Shown: piece after piece, positions 1-8,894 of the stretch
How the letters are laid out: every line of letters starts with the position of its first letter
Position numbering within the stretch: the stretch's first letter is position 1
Assembly: GCF_014650075.1 (NCBI RefSeq)
Contig: NZ_BMUG01000006.1
Coordinates: 434,001 to 498,000, forward strand
Direction: 5' to 3'
DNA: 64,000 nucleotides
DNA from: Streptomyces microflavus
GTDB lineage: Bacteria; Actinomycetota; Actinomycetes; Streptomycetales; Streptomycetaceae
Position numbers and translations under genes: made by a program
Notes under the pieces: generated by a model
Database searches by the model: none
Told to the model about the DNA's origin: nothing
What the model saw: only the letters and a program-made list of their open reading frames with translations

Positions 1-1105
1 AGCCGTCGAAGCCGTCGTTCGCCTCGCGGTCCTTGTCGGCCTTGACCTTCTCGAAGGCCACCTTGTTGACCTCGGCGTCGCGGCGCGAGGGGATGAAGGC
101 CGCCATGCCGCCGATTGCGTGCGCGCCGCGCTTGTGGCAGGTGCGGACCAGGAGTTCGGTGTACGCCCGCATGAACGGGGCGGTCATCGTCACCGCGTTG
201 CGGTCCGGGAGGACGAACTTGGCGCCGCCGTCACGGAAGTTCTTGACGATGGAGAAGAGGTAGTCCCAGCGGCCGGCGTTCAGCCCGGAGGCGTGGTCGC
301 GCAGCTCGTAGAGGATCTCCTCCATCTCGTACGCGGCGGTGATCGTCTCGATCAGGACCGTCGCGCGGACCGTGCCCTGCGGGATGCCGACGTACTCCTG
401 GGCGAAGACGAAGATGTCGTTCCAGAGGCGGGCCTCCAAGTGCGACTCCGTCTTCGGCAGGTAGAAGTACGGGCCCTTGCCGAGGTCGATCAGGCGCTGG
501 GCGTTGTGGAAGAAGTAGAGGCCGAAGTCGACCAGCGCGCCGGGCACCGGGGTGCCGTCCAGCTGGATGTGGCGCTCGTCCAGGTGCCAGCCGCGGGGGC
601 GGGTGACGACGGTGGCGAGCTCGTCGGCGGGCTTCAGCGCGTACGACTTGCCCGACTTCGGGTCGGTGAAGTCGATGCGGCGCTCGTAGGCGTCGGTCAG
701 GTTGAGCTGGCCGAGGATTACGTTCTCCCAGGTGGGAGCGGAGGCGTCCTCGAAGTCGGCGAGCCAGATGCGGGCGCCCGAGTTCAGCGCGTTGATCGTC
801 ATCTTGCGGTCGGTCGGACCGGTGATCTCCACCCGGCGGTCGTTCAGCGCGGCCGGGGCCGGTGCGACCTTCCAGGAGTCGTCCGCGCGGACCGCCGCCG
901 TCTCGGGCAGGAAGTCCAGCGTGGAGGTACGGGCGATCTCGGCGCGGCGCTCGGTGCGCCGGGCGAGCAGCTCATTGCGGCGCGGCGTGAACTGCCGGTG
1001 CAGCTCGGCCACGAACGCGAGGGCCGCGTCGGTCAGGACCTCTTCCTGCCGGGGCAGGGGCTCGGCATCGACGATGGCCAGCGTGGACGGCGCTGGTGCG
1101 GACAT
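1..1105 (-). CDS. aceB: Malate synthase A (partial, C-terminus beyond left edge)
   Basis: Condenses glyoxylate with acetyl-CoA to malate in the cytosol. About 368 codons of an enzyme usually near 540 residues are present; the C-terminal part lies outside the window. The family signature is visible near residue 273 as GLNAGRWDYLF preceded by a conserved RDH. The ATG at 1105 is preceded by AAGGAG nine bases upstream. The gene sits beside allantoinase and allantoicase, whose pathway ends in glyoxylate, so it probably serves purine catabolism as well as, or instead of, the acetate glyoxylate shunt; no isocitrate lyase is visible. A strong promoter with an overlapping palindrome lies just upstream (1235-1275). 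Recognition of the family is secure; the pathway role is inferred from context. Confidence 0.95.
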   Translation of the reverse strand, partial: MSAPAPSTLAIVDAEPLPRQEEVLTDAALAFVAELHRQFTPRRNELLARRTERRAEIARTSTLDFLPETAAVRADDSWKVAPAPAALNDRRVEITGPTDRKMTINALNSGARIWLADFEDASAPTWENVILGQLNLTDAYERRIDFTDPKSGKSYALKPADELATVVTRPRGWHLDERHIQLDGTPVPGALVDFGLYFFHNAQRLIDLGKGPYFYLPKTESHLEARLWNDIFVFAQEYVGIPQGTVRATVLIETITAAYEMEEILYELRDHASGLNAGRWDYLFSIVKNFRDGGAKFVLPDRNAVTMTAPFMRAYTELLVRTCHKRGAHAIGGMAAFIPSRRDAEVNKVAFEKVKADKDREANDGFDG

Positions 1106-1234
1106 GAGCTGTCACTCCTTCAGCGGGCGGCGGCGTCTCATGGCCGCCGGGTCGCCTGAGACGGCACGGCGTGCCATGGCTCCGAGATACGGCCGTGGGT
1201 GCCGTCTGAGGTTCAGAGGGCTTCTGACCAGTGG

Positions 1235-1275
1235 ATAGTAGTTTCCTCATGGTGGAAGTTCAATGGTTTGTTGAT
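1235..1275 (-). promoter_or_regulatory. aceB promoter with overlapping AllR-like operator
   Basis: Read on the minus strand, TTGAAC (1258-1263) and TACTAT (1235-1240) are separated by exactly 17 bases, a good sigma-70/HrdB-type promoter. The 17-mer TTCAATGGTTTGTTGAT (1259-1275, plus-strand reading) is an imperfect palindrome covering the -35 box. It matches 13 of 17 positions of the palindrome upstream of allantoinase (7431-7447), which suggests the same repressor, most likely the IclR-type AllR encoded at 6322-7122. Binding is inferred. Confidence 0.6.
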
Positions 1276-1362
1276 ATCGAGATTCTCCGGGTCGACAGAA
1301 ACGGCCCCCCGGCGGCGCAGCGTGCCAGGGCGGGTACGGAGTGTTCGCGGGGTCGGCCGAGG

Positions 1363-1968
1363 TCACTCCAGATGGCTCAGGTCCTGCGCGGTGTCGATGT
1401 CGTACGCCTGCGCCACATCCGAACACTCCACGAGCGTGATCGCATCGCGGTGCTCCCGCAGGTACGCCCGGGCCCCCTGGTCGCCCACCGCCCCCGCCGC
1501 GATGTCCGCCCACCGGTCCGCCCCGAACAGCACCGGATGGCCGCGCTCCCCGTCGTACGAGGCGGCCACCAGACTCGTCCGCGACCGGTAGGCCAGACGC
1601 ACCCGAGCGACCGCCTCCGCCCCGATGCCCGGCTGGTCCACCAGCAGGACGAGCGCCGCGTCCGCGCCCGTACCGGCCAGCGCGGCCAGGCCCAGCCGGA
1701 GCGAGGAGCCCATGCCCTCCTCCCACCCCGGATTGACCGTCACCACGGAACCCGTGAGATCGGCCCGGGCGCGCACCTCGTCGGCCGCCGCGCCCAGCAC
1801 CACATGGAGCGGGCCGCAGCCACCGTTGCGCAGCGCCCGCAGGGCGTGCTCTACCAGGGGGCGGCCGCGGTGTTCCAGCAGAGCCTTGGGGCGGCCGCCG
1901 AGCCGCCGCCCGCCGCCCGCGGCGAGCAGCACCCCCGCCACCTTCGGATTCGTCGCTCGAGAAGCCAT
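1363..1968 (-). CDS. MocA/MobA-like nucleotidyltransferase
   Basis: A 201-residue NTP transferase-like protein of the molybdenum cofactor cytidylyl/guanylyltransferase group. The N-terminal glycine-rich nucleotide loop LLAAGGGRRLGG followed by RPKAL, and the metal-site motif LVDQPG near residue 110, are plain. Such enzymes attach CMP or GMP to molybdopterin for molybdoenzymes such as xanthine dehydrogenase, which feeds urate to the allantoin pathway, so the position next to purine-degradation genes makes sense. The ATG at 1968 is preferred because the protein then begins just before the nucleotide loop, as in the family; the frame stays open to an ATG at 2022, and the ribosome site is weak for both. 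Substrate nucleotide is unknown. Confidence 0.8.
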   Translation of the reverse strand: MASRATNPKVAGVLLAAGGGRRLGGRPKALLEHRGRPLVEHALRALRNGGCGPLHVVLGAAADEVRARADLTGSVVTVNPGWEEGMGSSLRLGLAALAGTGADAALVLLVDQPGIGAEAVARVRLAYRSRTSLVAASYDGERGHPVLFGADRWADIAAGAVGDQGARAYLREHRDAITLVECSDVAQAYDIDTAQDLSHLE

Positions 1969-2159
1969 GAGCCCTGGATACCACCGAGCCATTCGCACAC
2001 GCGACACGCATGTCACTCTCAAGGGGCACCCTGATTTCTGTCCGTGGAGTGGCGCGCACTGCCTGTCATGGCGTTAACTTGCGGGCGGAACCCGGTACTT
2101 GGCCACAGCCCCGGGGTCCGGGGGTCACACCGGCACAGGTACGTGCGAGGGGGAGTGCT

Positions 2160-2474
2160 GTGTTGCGAAGCGTGGGGCAGAAGCGGGTCACCGGCAGCGA
2201 TGAGGACCCGCGGGTGGCGGAGCTGCGGACAGCCGTCTCCCGGCTGCGCCGGGAGCTGGCCTCGCTCGCCTTCGAGTTCCCGGACCGGCCCATCGCCGAG
2301 GAGGAACTCGCGGCACTCGATGCCATCGCGGTCGGCGGGGTCCCGGAGATCCCTGGCATGCGCAGCTCGTTGCTGCTGATCGCGGGGTCGATCGGCTCGG
2401 TCAGCGCACTCGCGGCTCCCCTGCGCGACGTACGCAACGCGGTGGATCTCTTCGGGGAGCCGCCGCGCGGGTGA
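2160..2474 (+). CDS. Small DUF5955-like protein
   Basis: A 104-residue soluble protein of unknown function, resembling a small Streptomyces-specific family that I believe is named DUF5955. A leading basic stretch is followed by a helical segment (VAELRTAVSRLRRELASL) and a C-terminal part rich in Leu, Ile and Ala (SSLLLIAGSIGSVSALAAPLRDV). The GTG at 2160 has the purine-rich GAGGGGGAG just upstream; a TTG immediately follows and is an alternative start. It is transcribed away from the nucleotidyltransferase and ends 23 bases before the convergent response-regulator gene. No role can be assigned. Confidence 0.7.
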   Translation: MLRSVGQKRVTGSDEDPRVAELRTAVSRLRRELASLAFEFPDRPIAEEELAALDAIAVGGVPEIPGMRSSLLLIAGSIGSVSALAAPLRDVRNAVDLFGEPPRG

Positions 2475-2497
2475 GGCCGGACAGCCGCCCCGTGGGA

Positions 2498-3142
2498 TCA
2501 GCGCCGGATCAGCCTGCGGGCCGTCGCCGCCGCGACCGCCGACGTACGGGAGTCCACGCCCAGCTTCGCGTAGATGTGCACCAGGTGGGACTTGACCGTG
2601 GCCTGGCTCAGGAACAGCTTCTTGCTGATCTGGAGGTTCGACAGGCCCTCCCCGACCCATTGCAGCACCTCCAGCTCCCGGCGCGTCAGCGCCTCGGCGG
2701 GCGTGCGCATCCGGTCCATCAGCCGGTGGGCCACCGAGGGCGCGAGCGCCGAGCGGCCCGCCGCCGCCGTGCGTACCGCGCCCGCCAGCTCCTGCGGGGG
2801 CGCGTCCTTCAGCAGATAGCCGCTCGCGCCCGCCTCGACCGCCGCCAGGATGTCCGCGTCGGAGTCGTACGTGGTGAGGATCAGGACCCGGGGGCCGTCC
2901 GGCGCGGCGGTGATCGCCGCCGTGGCCTCGGAGCCGTGCATTCCCGGACCCGGGCCGAACTGCAGGTCCATGAGGACGACGTCGAAGCCGCCCGCCGCCG
3001 CCAGCGCCACCGCCTCCTCGGCGGTGGCGGCCTCGCCCGCGACCCGGAAGTCCGGCTCGGTGTCCAGGACCGCGCGCAGCCCCGCCCGGACGACGGGGTG
3101 GTCGTCGGCGAGCAGCAGCCGGATGGCGTTCTCCCCGCTCAT
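2498..3142 (-). CDS. NarL/LuxR-family response regulator
   Basis: A 214-residue response regulator: receiver domain at about residues 8-125 with acidic pocket ADDHP, phospho-acceptor Asp in VLMDLQ and conserved Lys in YLLKDAP; then a LuxR-type helix-turn-helix near the C-terminus (LTRRELEVLQWVGEGLSN through TVKSHLVHIY). Its ATG overlaps the end of the upstream sensor-kinase gene by four bases, so the pair is translationally coupled. The receiver shows an insertion (FGPGPGMHG) after the phosphorylated Asp. The likely target is the divergent ABC transporter operon at 4500-6277, inferred from position. Confidence 0.93.
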   Translation of the reverse strand: MSGENAIRLLLADDHPVVRAGLRAVLDTEPDFRVAGEAATAEEAVALAAAGGFDVVLMDLQFGPGPGMHGSEATAAITAAPDGPRVLILTTYDSDADILAAVEAGASGYLLKDAPPQELAGAVRTAAAGRSALAPSVAHRLMDRMRTPAEALTRRELEVLQWVGEGLSNLQISKKLFLSQATVKSHLVHIYAKLGVDSRTSAVAAATARRLIRR

Positions 3143-4389
3143 GCGGCGCGCTCCCCGTCCTGGGCCGGGACCGCCACCGGCAGCGTGACCGCCAGCGCCG
3201 TGCCCTGGCCCGGCGCCGATTCCACGCTCAGCGTGCCGCCCAGCGTCGCGGCCCGCGACCGCATCGCCGGCAGCCCGAAACCGCCGTCGCCGCGCTCGTC
3301 CACCGGCGCCCCCGAGGGGTCGAAGCCCCGGCCGTCGTCCACGACGTCCAGCGCCACGGAGGTGTCCATGAAGCTCAGCGTGATCTCCGCCCGGCCCGCC
3401 CCCGCGTGGCGCACCGTGTTGGCCAGCGCCGACTGGGCGGTCCGCAACAGCGCCACCTCGTACGGCGTCGGCAGCTCCACCGGCGTACCGCTGACCGCGA
3501 ACCGCACGGTGAGGCCCGGCGCGGTCGTCCGGGCGCAGAGCCGCTCCAGCGCGGCCGCCAGCGAACCGTGCTCCAGGTCCGGCGGCGTCAGTGCCCGTAC
3601 GAAGGAACGCGCCTCGGCCAGATTCGCCTGCGCGGCCTCCCGGGCGGCGCGGACGTGCGCGGCGGCCGGGGCGTCCCCGGGCAGCGTGCGCTCGGCCGCG
3701 CGCAGCAGGAGCTGGATGCTGGACAGGCCCTGGGCGAGCGTGTCGTGGATCTCCCGGGCGAGGCGTTCGCGCTCGGCGAGCGTGCCCGCCGTACGTTCCG
3801 CCTCGGCCAGCTCCGCCCGGGTGGCGACCAGCTCCACGATCAGCTCCCGGCGCCGCTCGCTCTCCCGGAACAGCGCGTCGTACCCGAGGACCGTGGCGAC
3901 GGCGACGGCCGCGCCGAGCAGCGGGCCGATGAAGGCGCCCGGGGCGATCTCCTGACGGTGTACGACGAAGCTCGTGATCGCGGCCGCCGCGGTGACGACG
4001 ACGGCGGGGACGGCCCAGCGCGTCGGCAGCAGATGCAACTGGAGGAAGTAGAGCGGGAAGGCCACCCACAGGGCGTCCGCCGACAGGACGAGCAGCGCGA
4101 GCCAGAGGGCGCAGAGCCCGGCCAGCCAGAGGGCCGCCGCCCTGGTCCCGGGGCGCACGGACGGGGTGAGCGCCCCCTGCTGTACGGAGGTGGCGCGCGC
4201 CCCCGCCTTCGCGAGCGCCCCGGCCCCGTACACCCCCGCCGTCACCAGCGTCAGCGCCACCACCGCACCCGCGTGCGGTGCGTCCCCGCCCACCGCGCGG
4301 ACCGCCGCCAGGGCCAGCAGGCCCGTCAGCAGCGCGTGCAGACAGAGCCGCAGGGCAGCGGTGACGTGGGTGTGCGAACGCGAATGCAT
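3139..4389 (-). CDS. Sensor histidine kinase (HisKA_3 / NarL-partner type)
   Basis: A 416-residue membrane sensor kinase. The N-terminal half carries about five hydrophobic segments and no obvious extracellular domain, then a helical linker. The dimerisation motif REIHDTLAQGLSSIQ puts the phosphorylated His near residue 214. The HATPase_c domain shows an N-box (NTVRHAG), a DDGRGFD G1 box and a GFGLPAMRSR G2 box. The frame stays open upstream to 4512, but the ATG at 4389 gives the expected short basic N-terminus before the first membrane segment. It is coupled to the response regulator by an ATGA overlap and transcribed away from the ABC exporter genes. The stimulus is unknown; cell-envelope stress or a drug is a common theme for this layout. 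Confidence 0.92.
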   Translation of the reverse strand: MHSRSHTHVTAALRLCLHALLTGLLALAAVRAVGGDAPHAGAVVALTLVTAGVYGAGALAKAGARATSVQQGALTPSVRPGTRAAALWLAGLCALWLALLVLSADALWVAFPLYFLQLHLLPTRWAVPAVVVTAAAAITSFVVHRQEIAPGAFIGPLLGAAVAVATVLGYDALFRESERRRELIVELVATRAELAEAERTAGTLAERERLAREIHDTLAQGLSSIQLLLRAAERTLPGDAPAAAHVRAAREAAQANLAEARSFVRALTPPDLEHGSLAAALERLCARTTAPGLTVRFAVSGTPVELPTPYEVALLRTAQSALANTVRHAGAGRAEITLSFMDTSVALDVVDDGRGFDPSGAPVDERGDGGFGLPAMRSRAATLGGTLSVESAPGQGTALAVTLPVAVPAQDGERAA

Positions 4390-4499
4390 GGTCCGTCCAG
4401 CGTAGCGGCGGCCCCCGCGCGGCCGGTCAATCGAAAGGTTGATCCGACGACCTCCCCCCGCGCGATGTCCCCCCACCCCGGACAGCCGACGATGGACCC

Positions 4500-5600
4500 A
4501 TGTTCGTCGCATGGAGAGACCTCCGGTTCGCCAAGGGCCGGTTCGCGCTCATGGGGTCGGTCGTGGTCCTGATCACGCTGCTCGTGGGCCTGCTGTCCGG
4601 TCTGACGGCCGGCCTGGCCAGGGAGAACGTCTCGGCCGTCACCGGTCTGGACGCCGACCACCTCGCGTTCGCCGCCCCGCCGGGCGACCGGTCGGTGTCC
4701 TTCGCCGACTCGACCGTCCGCGAGGACGACTGGCGGGCCTGGGCCGAGCTCCCCGGGGTCGGGGCCGCGCAGCCGCTGGGCATCCGGACGCTGAACGCCA
4801 CCGCCCCCGGTGACCGTACGGCCGCCGTCTCCGCCTTCGGTGTGGAACCCGACGGCACCCTGGCGCCGGAAACGCCGGAAACGCCGGAAGGGATCGGCCC
4901 GGGGCGGGTCGTGCTCTCCGAGAAGGCGGCCGAGGAGCTCGGCGCGGCGGTCGGCGACAGGATCGCGCTCGGCCGGACGGAGCGGGAGGTCGCCGCCGTC
5001 GCGGGAGACGCCTCGTACAGCCACACGCCCGTCGTCTGGACCACCCTCGACGACTGGCAGCACATCGGCCACGACGGCGCGGGCCCCGCCGAACAGGCCA
5101 CCGTGATCGCCCTGACCACCACCGGCTCCGCCGACCTGGCGGCCGGGGACGAGGCGGCCGGCACCCGCACCCTCTCCCTCGACGACTCCCTCACCGCGAT
5201 CGGCTCCTACCAGGCGGAGAACGGCTCGCTGCAACTCATGCGCGGCTTCCTCTTCGCCATCTCCGCCCTGGTCATCGGCGCCTTCTTCACCGTCTGGACC
5301 ATCCAGCGCAGCGGCGACATCGCCGTACTGAAGGCGCTGGGCGCCTCCACCCCGTACCTCCTGCGCGACGCCCTCGGGCAGGCCGTGGTGATGCTCGTCC
5401 TCGGTACGGGGCTCGGCACCGCGCTCGCCGCCGGGGCCGGGGCCCTGATCGGCGGGGGGCCGGTGCCGTTCGTGCTGGACGCGGCGACCGTCCTGGGGCC
5501 GGCCGTGATCATGATCGCCCTCGGCGCCTTCGGGGCCGCCCTGTCCATCCGGCGGATCACCGCCGTCGACCCCCTCATCGCACTCGGGAGTGCCCGATGA
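4500..5600 (+). CDS. FtsX/MacB-type ABC transporter permease
   Basis: A 366-residue permease: one membrane segment near residues 16-38, a large extracytoplasmic domain (about 40-240), then three membrane segments in the C-terminal third with the FtsX-like cytoplasmic motif AVLKALGAS. This is the MacB/LolC architecture used for export or mechanotransmission of lipids, peptides or antibiotics rather than import. It overlaps the following ATPase gene by four bases (ATGA). The divergent two-component genes probably regulate it through the 110-bp intergenic region. Substrate unknown. Confidence 0.9.
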   Translation: MFVAWRDLRFAKGRFALMGSVVVLITLLVGLLSGLTAGLARENVSAVTGLDADHLAFAAPPGDRSVSFADSTVREDDWRAWAELPGVGAAQPLGIRTLNATAPGDRTAAVSAFGVEPDGTLAPETPETPEGIGPGRVVLSEKAAEELGAAVGDRIALGRTEREVAAVAGDASYSHTPVVWTTLDDWQHIGHDGAGPAEQATVIALTTTGSADLAAGDEAAGTRTLSLDDSLTAIGSYQAENGSLQLMRGFLFAISALVIGAFFTVWTIQRSGDIAVLKALGASTPYLLRDALGQAVVMLVLGTGLGTALAAGAGALIGGGPVPFVLDAATVLGPAVIMIALGAFGAALSIRRITAVDPLIALGSAR

Positions 5601-6277
5601 CGCTCACCCTCACCGATGTGACCCTCACCTACCCGGACGGCGACGGGCGGCTCACCGCCCTGGACCGGGTCTCGCTGGAGGTTCCGGCGGGCACGCTCAC
5701 CGCCGTCGTCGGGCCGTCCGGTTCGGGCAAGTCCAGCCTGCTCGCCGCCGCCGCGACCCTGGTCACCCCGGACTCCGGTGAGGTCGTCGTGGCCGGTACG
5801 AGGACGGGGCCGCTCACTCCGGCGGGGCGGGCGGCCCTGCGCAGGGAGCACATCGGGATCGTCTTCCAGCAGCCGAACCTGCTGCCCTCGCTCACGGCCG
5901 CCGAACAGCTCCAGGTGATGGCCCACCTGTCGGGCGGGCGGGCCCGGGAAGCCCGCCGCCGGGCGGTCGAGCTGCTGGACGCGGTGGGCCTCGCCGACCG
6001 GGTGGACCGGCGGCCGCACCAGCTGTCGGGCGGTCAGCGCCAGCGGATCAACATCGCCCGCGCCCTGATGAACGAGCCTGCGGTGCTGCTCGTCGACGAG
6101 CCGACCAGCGCGCTCGACCACGAACGCGGCGCGGCCGTGCTGGACCTGCTGGTCACCCTGACCCGGGAGCGCGCCACCGCCACGGTGCTGGTCACGCACG
6201 ACCTGGCGCACCTGGACCGGATGGACCGCACGGTGACGATGGACGACGGCCGGCTGACCGTACCGGCGGCGGTCTGA
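5597..6277 (+). CDS. ABC transporter ATP-binding protein (MacB/LolD type)
   Basis: A 226-residue ATPase that powers the preceding permease. All motifs are intact: Walker A GPSGSGKSS near residue 38, Q-loop FQQPNLLPSL, ABC signature LSGGQRQRINIARAL, Walker B VLLVDEPTSALD, and switch His in VTHD. The start overlaps the permease stop. The gene ends 45 bases before the convergent IclR gene, with a shared hairpin between them. Confidence 0.94.
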   Translation: MTLTLTDVTLTYPDGDGRLTALDRVSLEVPAGTLTAVVGPSGSGKSSLLAAAATLVTPDSGEVVVAGTRTGPLTPAGRAALRREHIGIVFQQPNLLPSLTAAEQLQVMAHLSGGRAREARRRAVELLDAVGLADRVDRRPHQLSGGQRQRINIARALMNEPAVLLVDEPTSALDHERGAAVLDLLVTLTRERATATVLVTHDLAHLDRMDRTVTMDDGRLTVPAAV

Positions 6278-6306
6278 GCCCTGGGGCCGGACCTGTACCG
6301 GTACGG

Positions 6307-6327
6307 GGCTGAGCCCTGGGCTCAGCC
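6307..6327. terminator. Hairpin between convergent genes
   Basis: GGCTGAGCC and GGCTCAGCC form a perfect nine-base-pair stem around a three-base loop, overlapping the last codons of the IclR gene and lying 30 bases after the ABC ATPase stop. It could terminate transcription from either side; there is no T-run, as is usual in Streptomyces. Confidence 0.5.
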
Positions 6328-7122
6328 GCTCGTCCCGTTGCTCGCCAGCGCGTCCGACAGCTCCTTGGCGACCTGCTGGAGGATCGGCACGATCCGCTCG
6401 GTCGCGCTCTCCGTCACCCGGCCCGCCGGGCCCGAGATGGAGATCGCGGCCGAGGTGGGCGAGTTGGGTACGGAGACCGCCAGGCAGCGGACCCCGATCT
6501 CCTGCTCGTTGTCGTCCACCGCGTACCCGGCCCGGCGCACCAGCTCAAGGGCGTCGAGGAACCCCTCCGGGGTGGTGATCGTCTTCTCGGTCGCGGCCGG
6601 CATGCCGGTCCGGGCGAGCAGTGCGCGGACCTCGTCGGCGGGGGTGTCGGCGAGGAGCGCCTTGCCCACCCCGGTGGAGTGCGGCAGGACCCGGCGGCCG
6701 ACCTCGGTGAACATCCGCATGGAGTGCTTGGAGGGCACCTGGGCGACGTACACGATCTCGTCGCCGTCCAGCAGCGCCATGTTCGCCGTCTCCCCGGTCT
6801 CCTCCACCAGCCGCTGGAGGTAGGGGCGGGCCCAGGTGCCGAGCAGCCGGGAGGCGGACTCGCCCAGGCGGATCAGCCGGGGGCCGAGCGCATAGCGGCG
6901 GTTGGGCTGCTGGCGTACGTAACCGCAGACGACGAGGGTGCGCATCAGCCGGTGGATGGTCGGCAGGGGCAGACCGCTGCTGGCGGACAGCTCGCTCAGC
7001 CCGACCTCGCCCCCGGCGTCGGCCATCCGCTCCAGCAGGTCGAAGGCGCGCTCGAGGGACTGCACCCCACCGCTGGAACCGGAGGGCTTGGAGTCGGCTG
7101 TGCTGGCGTGGGACGGCGGCAC
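6322..7122 (-). CDS. allR: IclR-family regulator, AllR-like
   Basis: A 266-residue IclR-type regulator: winged helix-turn-helix at about residues 20-75 (LSELSASSGLPLPTIHRLMRTL) and an IclR effector-binding domain after it. In Streptomyces coelicolor the IclR protein next to allantoinase, AllR, represses the allantoin genes. The position directly divergent from allantoinase and allantoicase supports the same identity here. GTG at 7122 is chosen because AAAGGA lies at a suitable distance upstream and the longer open frame to 7305 codes for an unlikely Arg/Pro-rich leader. Probable sites are the palindromes at 7431-7447 and 1259-1275. The symbol rests on context plus family. Confidence 0.8.
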   Translation of the reverse strand: MPPSHASTADSKPSGSSGGVQSLERAFDLLERMADAGGEVGLSELSASSGLPLPTIHRLMRTLVVCGYVRQQPNRRYALGPRLIRLGESASRLLGTWARPYLQRLVEETGETANMALLDGDEIVYVAQVPSKHSMRMFTEVGRRVLPHSTGVGKALLADTPADEVRALLARTGMPAATEKTITTPEGFLDALELVRRAGYAVDDNEQEIGVRCLAVSVPNSPTSAAISISGPAGRVTESATERIVPILQQVAKELSDALASNGTSG

Positions 7123-7486
7123 GTCAACGGTCCTTTCGAAGCGGAAGGCAAGGCAGCAGCCTACCGGGCGCTTCCCGATCGGCCCACAGTCGACAGGACG
7201 GCGTCCGTGCCGGTCAGGGGCTGTTTTGTCCGGGTGCCGACGGCCTGGCGGCGGTCGGCACCGTGGTGCGGTGCTGCCTCTCCTGGCCCATGCTACGTTC
7301 CGCACTCCGAAATATGACTTCTACTTTGTGGAAACCTCCAGTCGGACCGCCGCGCTGGCCCGCCGGCTCCCCGTCCCGGAAAGTGGGGTCTTGACGAGGG
7401 CGATTCCCAAGTGAAGACTCCTTCAAAAGTTTCAACAGTTCGTTGAATTCCTGAGTTCGTCGAATTCTGGAGTGAAGGAGGCACGG
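7123..7486. other. allR-allantoinase divergent intergenic region
   Basis: No gene is visible in this 364-base gap. Its right half is unusually AT-rich for the genome and carries the allantoinase promoter candidate (7391-7419), the AllR-like palindrome (7431-7447), and two GAATTC copies 17 bases apart (7445-7450 and 7462-7467). The left half, next to allR, is GC-rich and shows no confident promoter. Confidence 0.6.
7391..7447 (+). promoter_or_regulatory. Allantoinase promoter and AllR-like operator
   Basis: TTGACG (7391-7396) and AAGACT (7414-7419), 17 bases apart, form a plausible promoter. TTCAACAGTTCGTTGAA (7431-7447) is a palindrome with perfect six-base arms TTCAAC and GTTGAA around five bases, immediately downstream of the -10 box where a repressor would block transcription. 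The related site at aceB (1259-1275) supports a common regulator. Confidence 0.6.
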
Positions 7487-8830
7487 GTGTCCGGTCCGGA
7501 CGTGAACCTGGTACTGCGCTCGACGCGCGTCGTCACCCCCGAGGGCACCCGCCCCGCTGCGGTCGCCGTCGCGGGCGGCACCATCGACGCGGTTCTGCCG
7601 TACGACACCGAGGTGCCCGCGGGCGCCCGCCTGGAGGACCTCGGCGACGACGTCCTGCTCCCCGGCCTGGTCGACACCCACGTCCATGTGAACGACCCCG
7701 GCCGCACCGAGTGGGAAGGCTTCTGGACCGCCACCCGCGCGGCGGCGGCCGGCGGCATCACCACGCTCCTGGACATGCCGCTCAACTCCCTCCCGCCGAC
7801 CACCACCGTCGAGCACCTGCGGATCAAGCAGCAGGTCGCCGCGCCCAAGGCGCACGTCGACACGGGCTTCTGGGGTGGTGCGATCCCCTCCAACGTGAAG
7901 GACCTGCGTCCGCTGTACGAGGCCGGGGTCTTCGGCTTCAAGTGCTTCCTCTCGCCCTCAGGCGTGGAGGAGTTCCCCGAGCTGGACCAGGAGCAGCTGG
8001 CCCGCTCCATGGCGGAGATCGCCGGATTCGGCGGGCTGCTCATCGTCCACGCCGAGGACCCGCACCACCTGGCCGACGCCCCGCAGCGCTCCGGCCCCGC
8101 CTACGCCGACTTCCTCGCCTCCCGCCCGCGCGACGCGGAGAACACCGCGATCGAGGGGCTCATCGCGCACGCCAAGCGGCTGGGCGCCCGGGTCCACGTC
8201 CTGCACCTCTCCTCCAGCGACGCGCTGCCGCTGATCGCCGCCGCGAAGCGCGAGGGAGTCCGTGTCACCGTCGAGTCCTGTCCGCACTTCCTCACCCTGA
8301 CCGCCGAGGAAGTCCCGGACGGGGCGACCGAGTTCAAGTGCTGCCCGCCGATCCGCGAGGCCGCCAACCAGGACGCCCTGTGGGCCGGGCTCGCCGACGG
8401 CACGATCGACTGCATCGTCTCCGACCACTCGCCCTGCACCACCGACCTCAAGACCCCGGACTTCGCCTCGGCCTGGGGCGGCATCTCCTCCCTCCAGCTC
8501 GGCCTGCCCGCCATCTGGACCGAGGCCCGCAGGCGCGGCCACTCCCTGGACGACGTCGCCCGCTGGATGTCCGCCGCCCCCGCCGCGCTCGCCGGGCTGA
8601 CCCGCAAGGGCGCCATCGAGGCCGGACGCGACGCCGACTTCGCGGTCCTCGCGCCCGAGGCGACCTTCACCGTCGATCCCGCCGAGCTCTTCCACCGCAA
8701 CCAGGTCACCGCCTACGCCGGGAAGACCCTGCACGGCGTGGTGCGCTCCAGCTGGCTGCGCGGTGTCCGCATCGCGGCCGACGGCGTCCTCGCCGAGCCC
8801 GCGGGCCGCCTCCTCGAACGCGAGCAGTGA
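7487..8830 (+). CDS. allB: Allantoinase
   Basis: A 447-residue amidohydrolase that opens allantoin to allantoate, the first step of allantoin use as nitrogen source. Metal ligands are visible: DTHVHVNDPGRTEWEG near residue 64, the carboxylated Lys in FGFKCFL, His in VHAEDP and VLHLSS, and Asp in SDHSPC. GTG at 7487 is preferred over the in-frame GTG at 7472 because AAGGAGG (7475-7481) is at the right distance from 7487. It is followed by allantoicase 64 bases later, forming an operon. Regulation by the AllR-like repressor is inferred from the upstream palindrome. Confidence 0.96.
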   Translation: MSGPDVNLVLRSTRVVTPEGTRPAAVAVAGGTIDAVLPYDTEVPAGARLEDLGDDVLLPGLVDTHVHVNDPGRTEWEGFWTATRAAAAGGITTLLDMPLNSLPPTTTVEHLRIKQQVAAPKAHVDTGFWGGAIPSNVKDLRPLYEAGVFGFKCFLSPSGVEEFPELDQEQLARSMAEIAGFGGLLIVHAEDPHHLADAPQRSGPAYADFLASRPRDAENTAIEGLIAHAKRLGARVHVLHLSSSDALPLIAAAKREGVRVTVESCPHFLTLTAEEVPDGATEFKCCPPIREAANQDALWAGLADGTIDCIVSDHSPCTTDLKTPDFASAWGGISSLQLGLPAIWTEARRRGHSLDDVARWMSAAPAALAGLTRKGAIEAGRDADFAVLAPEATFTVDPAELFHRNQVTAYAGKTLHGVVRSSWLRGVRIAADGVLAEPAGRLLEREQ

Positions 8831-8894
8831 CCGTGGGAGCGAGCAGCGCTCTCGTAGGCGACCACCGACCGTGCCCCGAAAGGAACCCCCGACC

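Noticed and set aside
119..1159. A 346-codon plus-strand frame at the left edge
   Set aside because: It is antisense to malate synthase, which carries the family signature.
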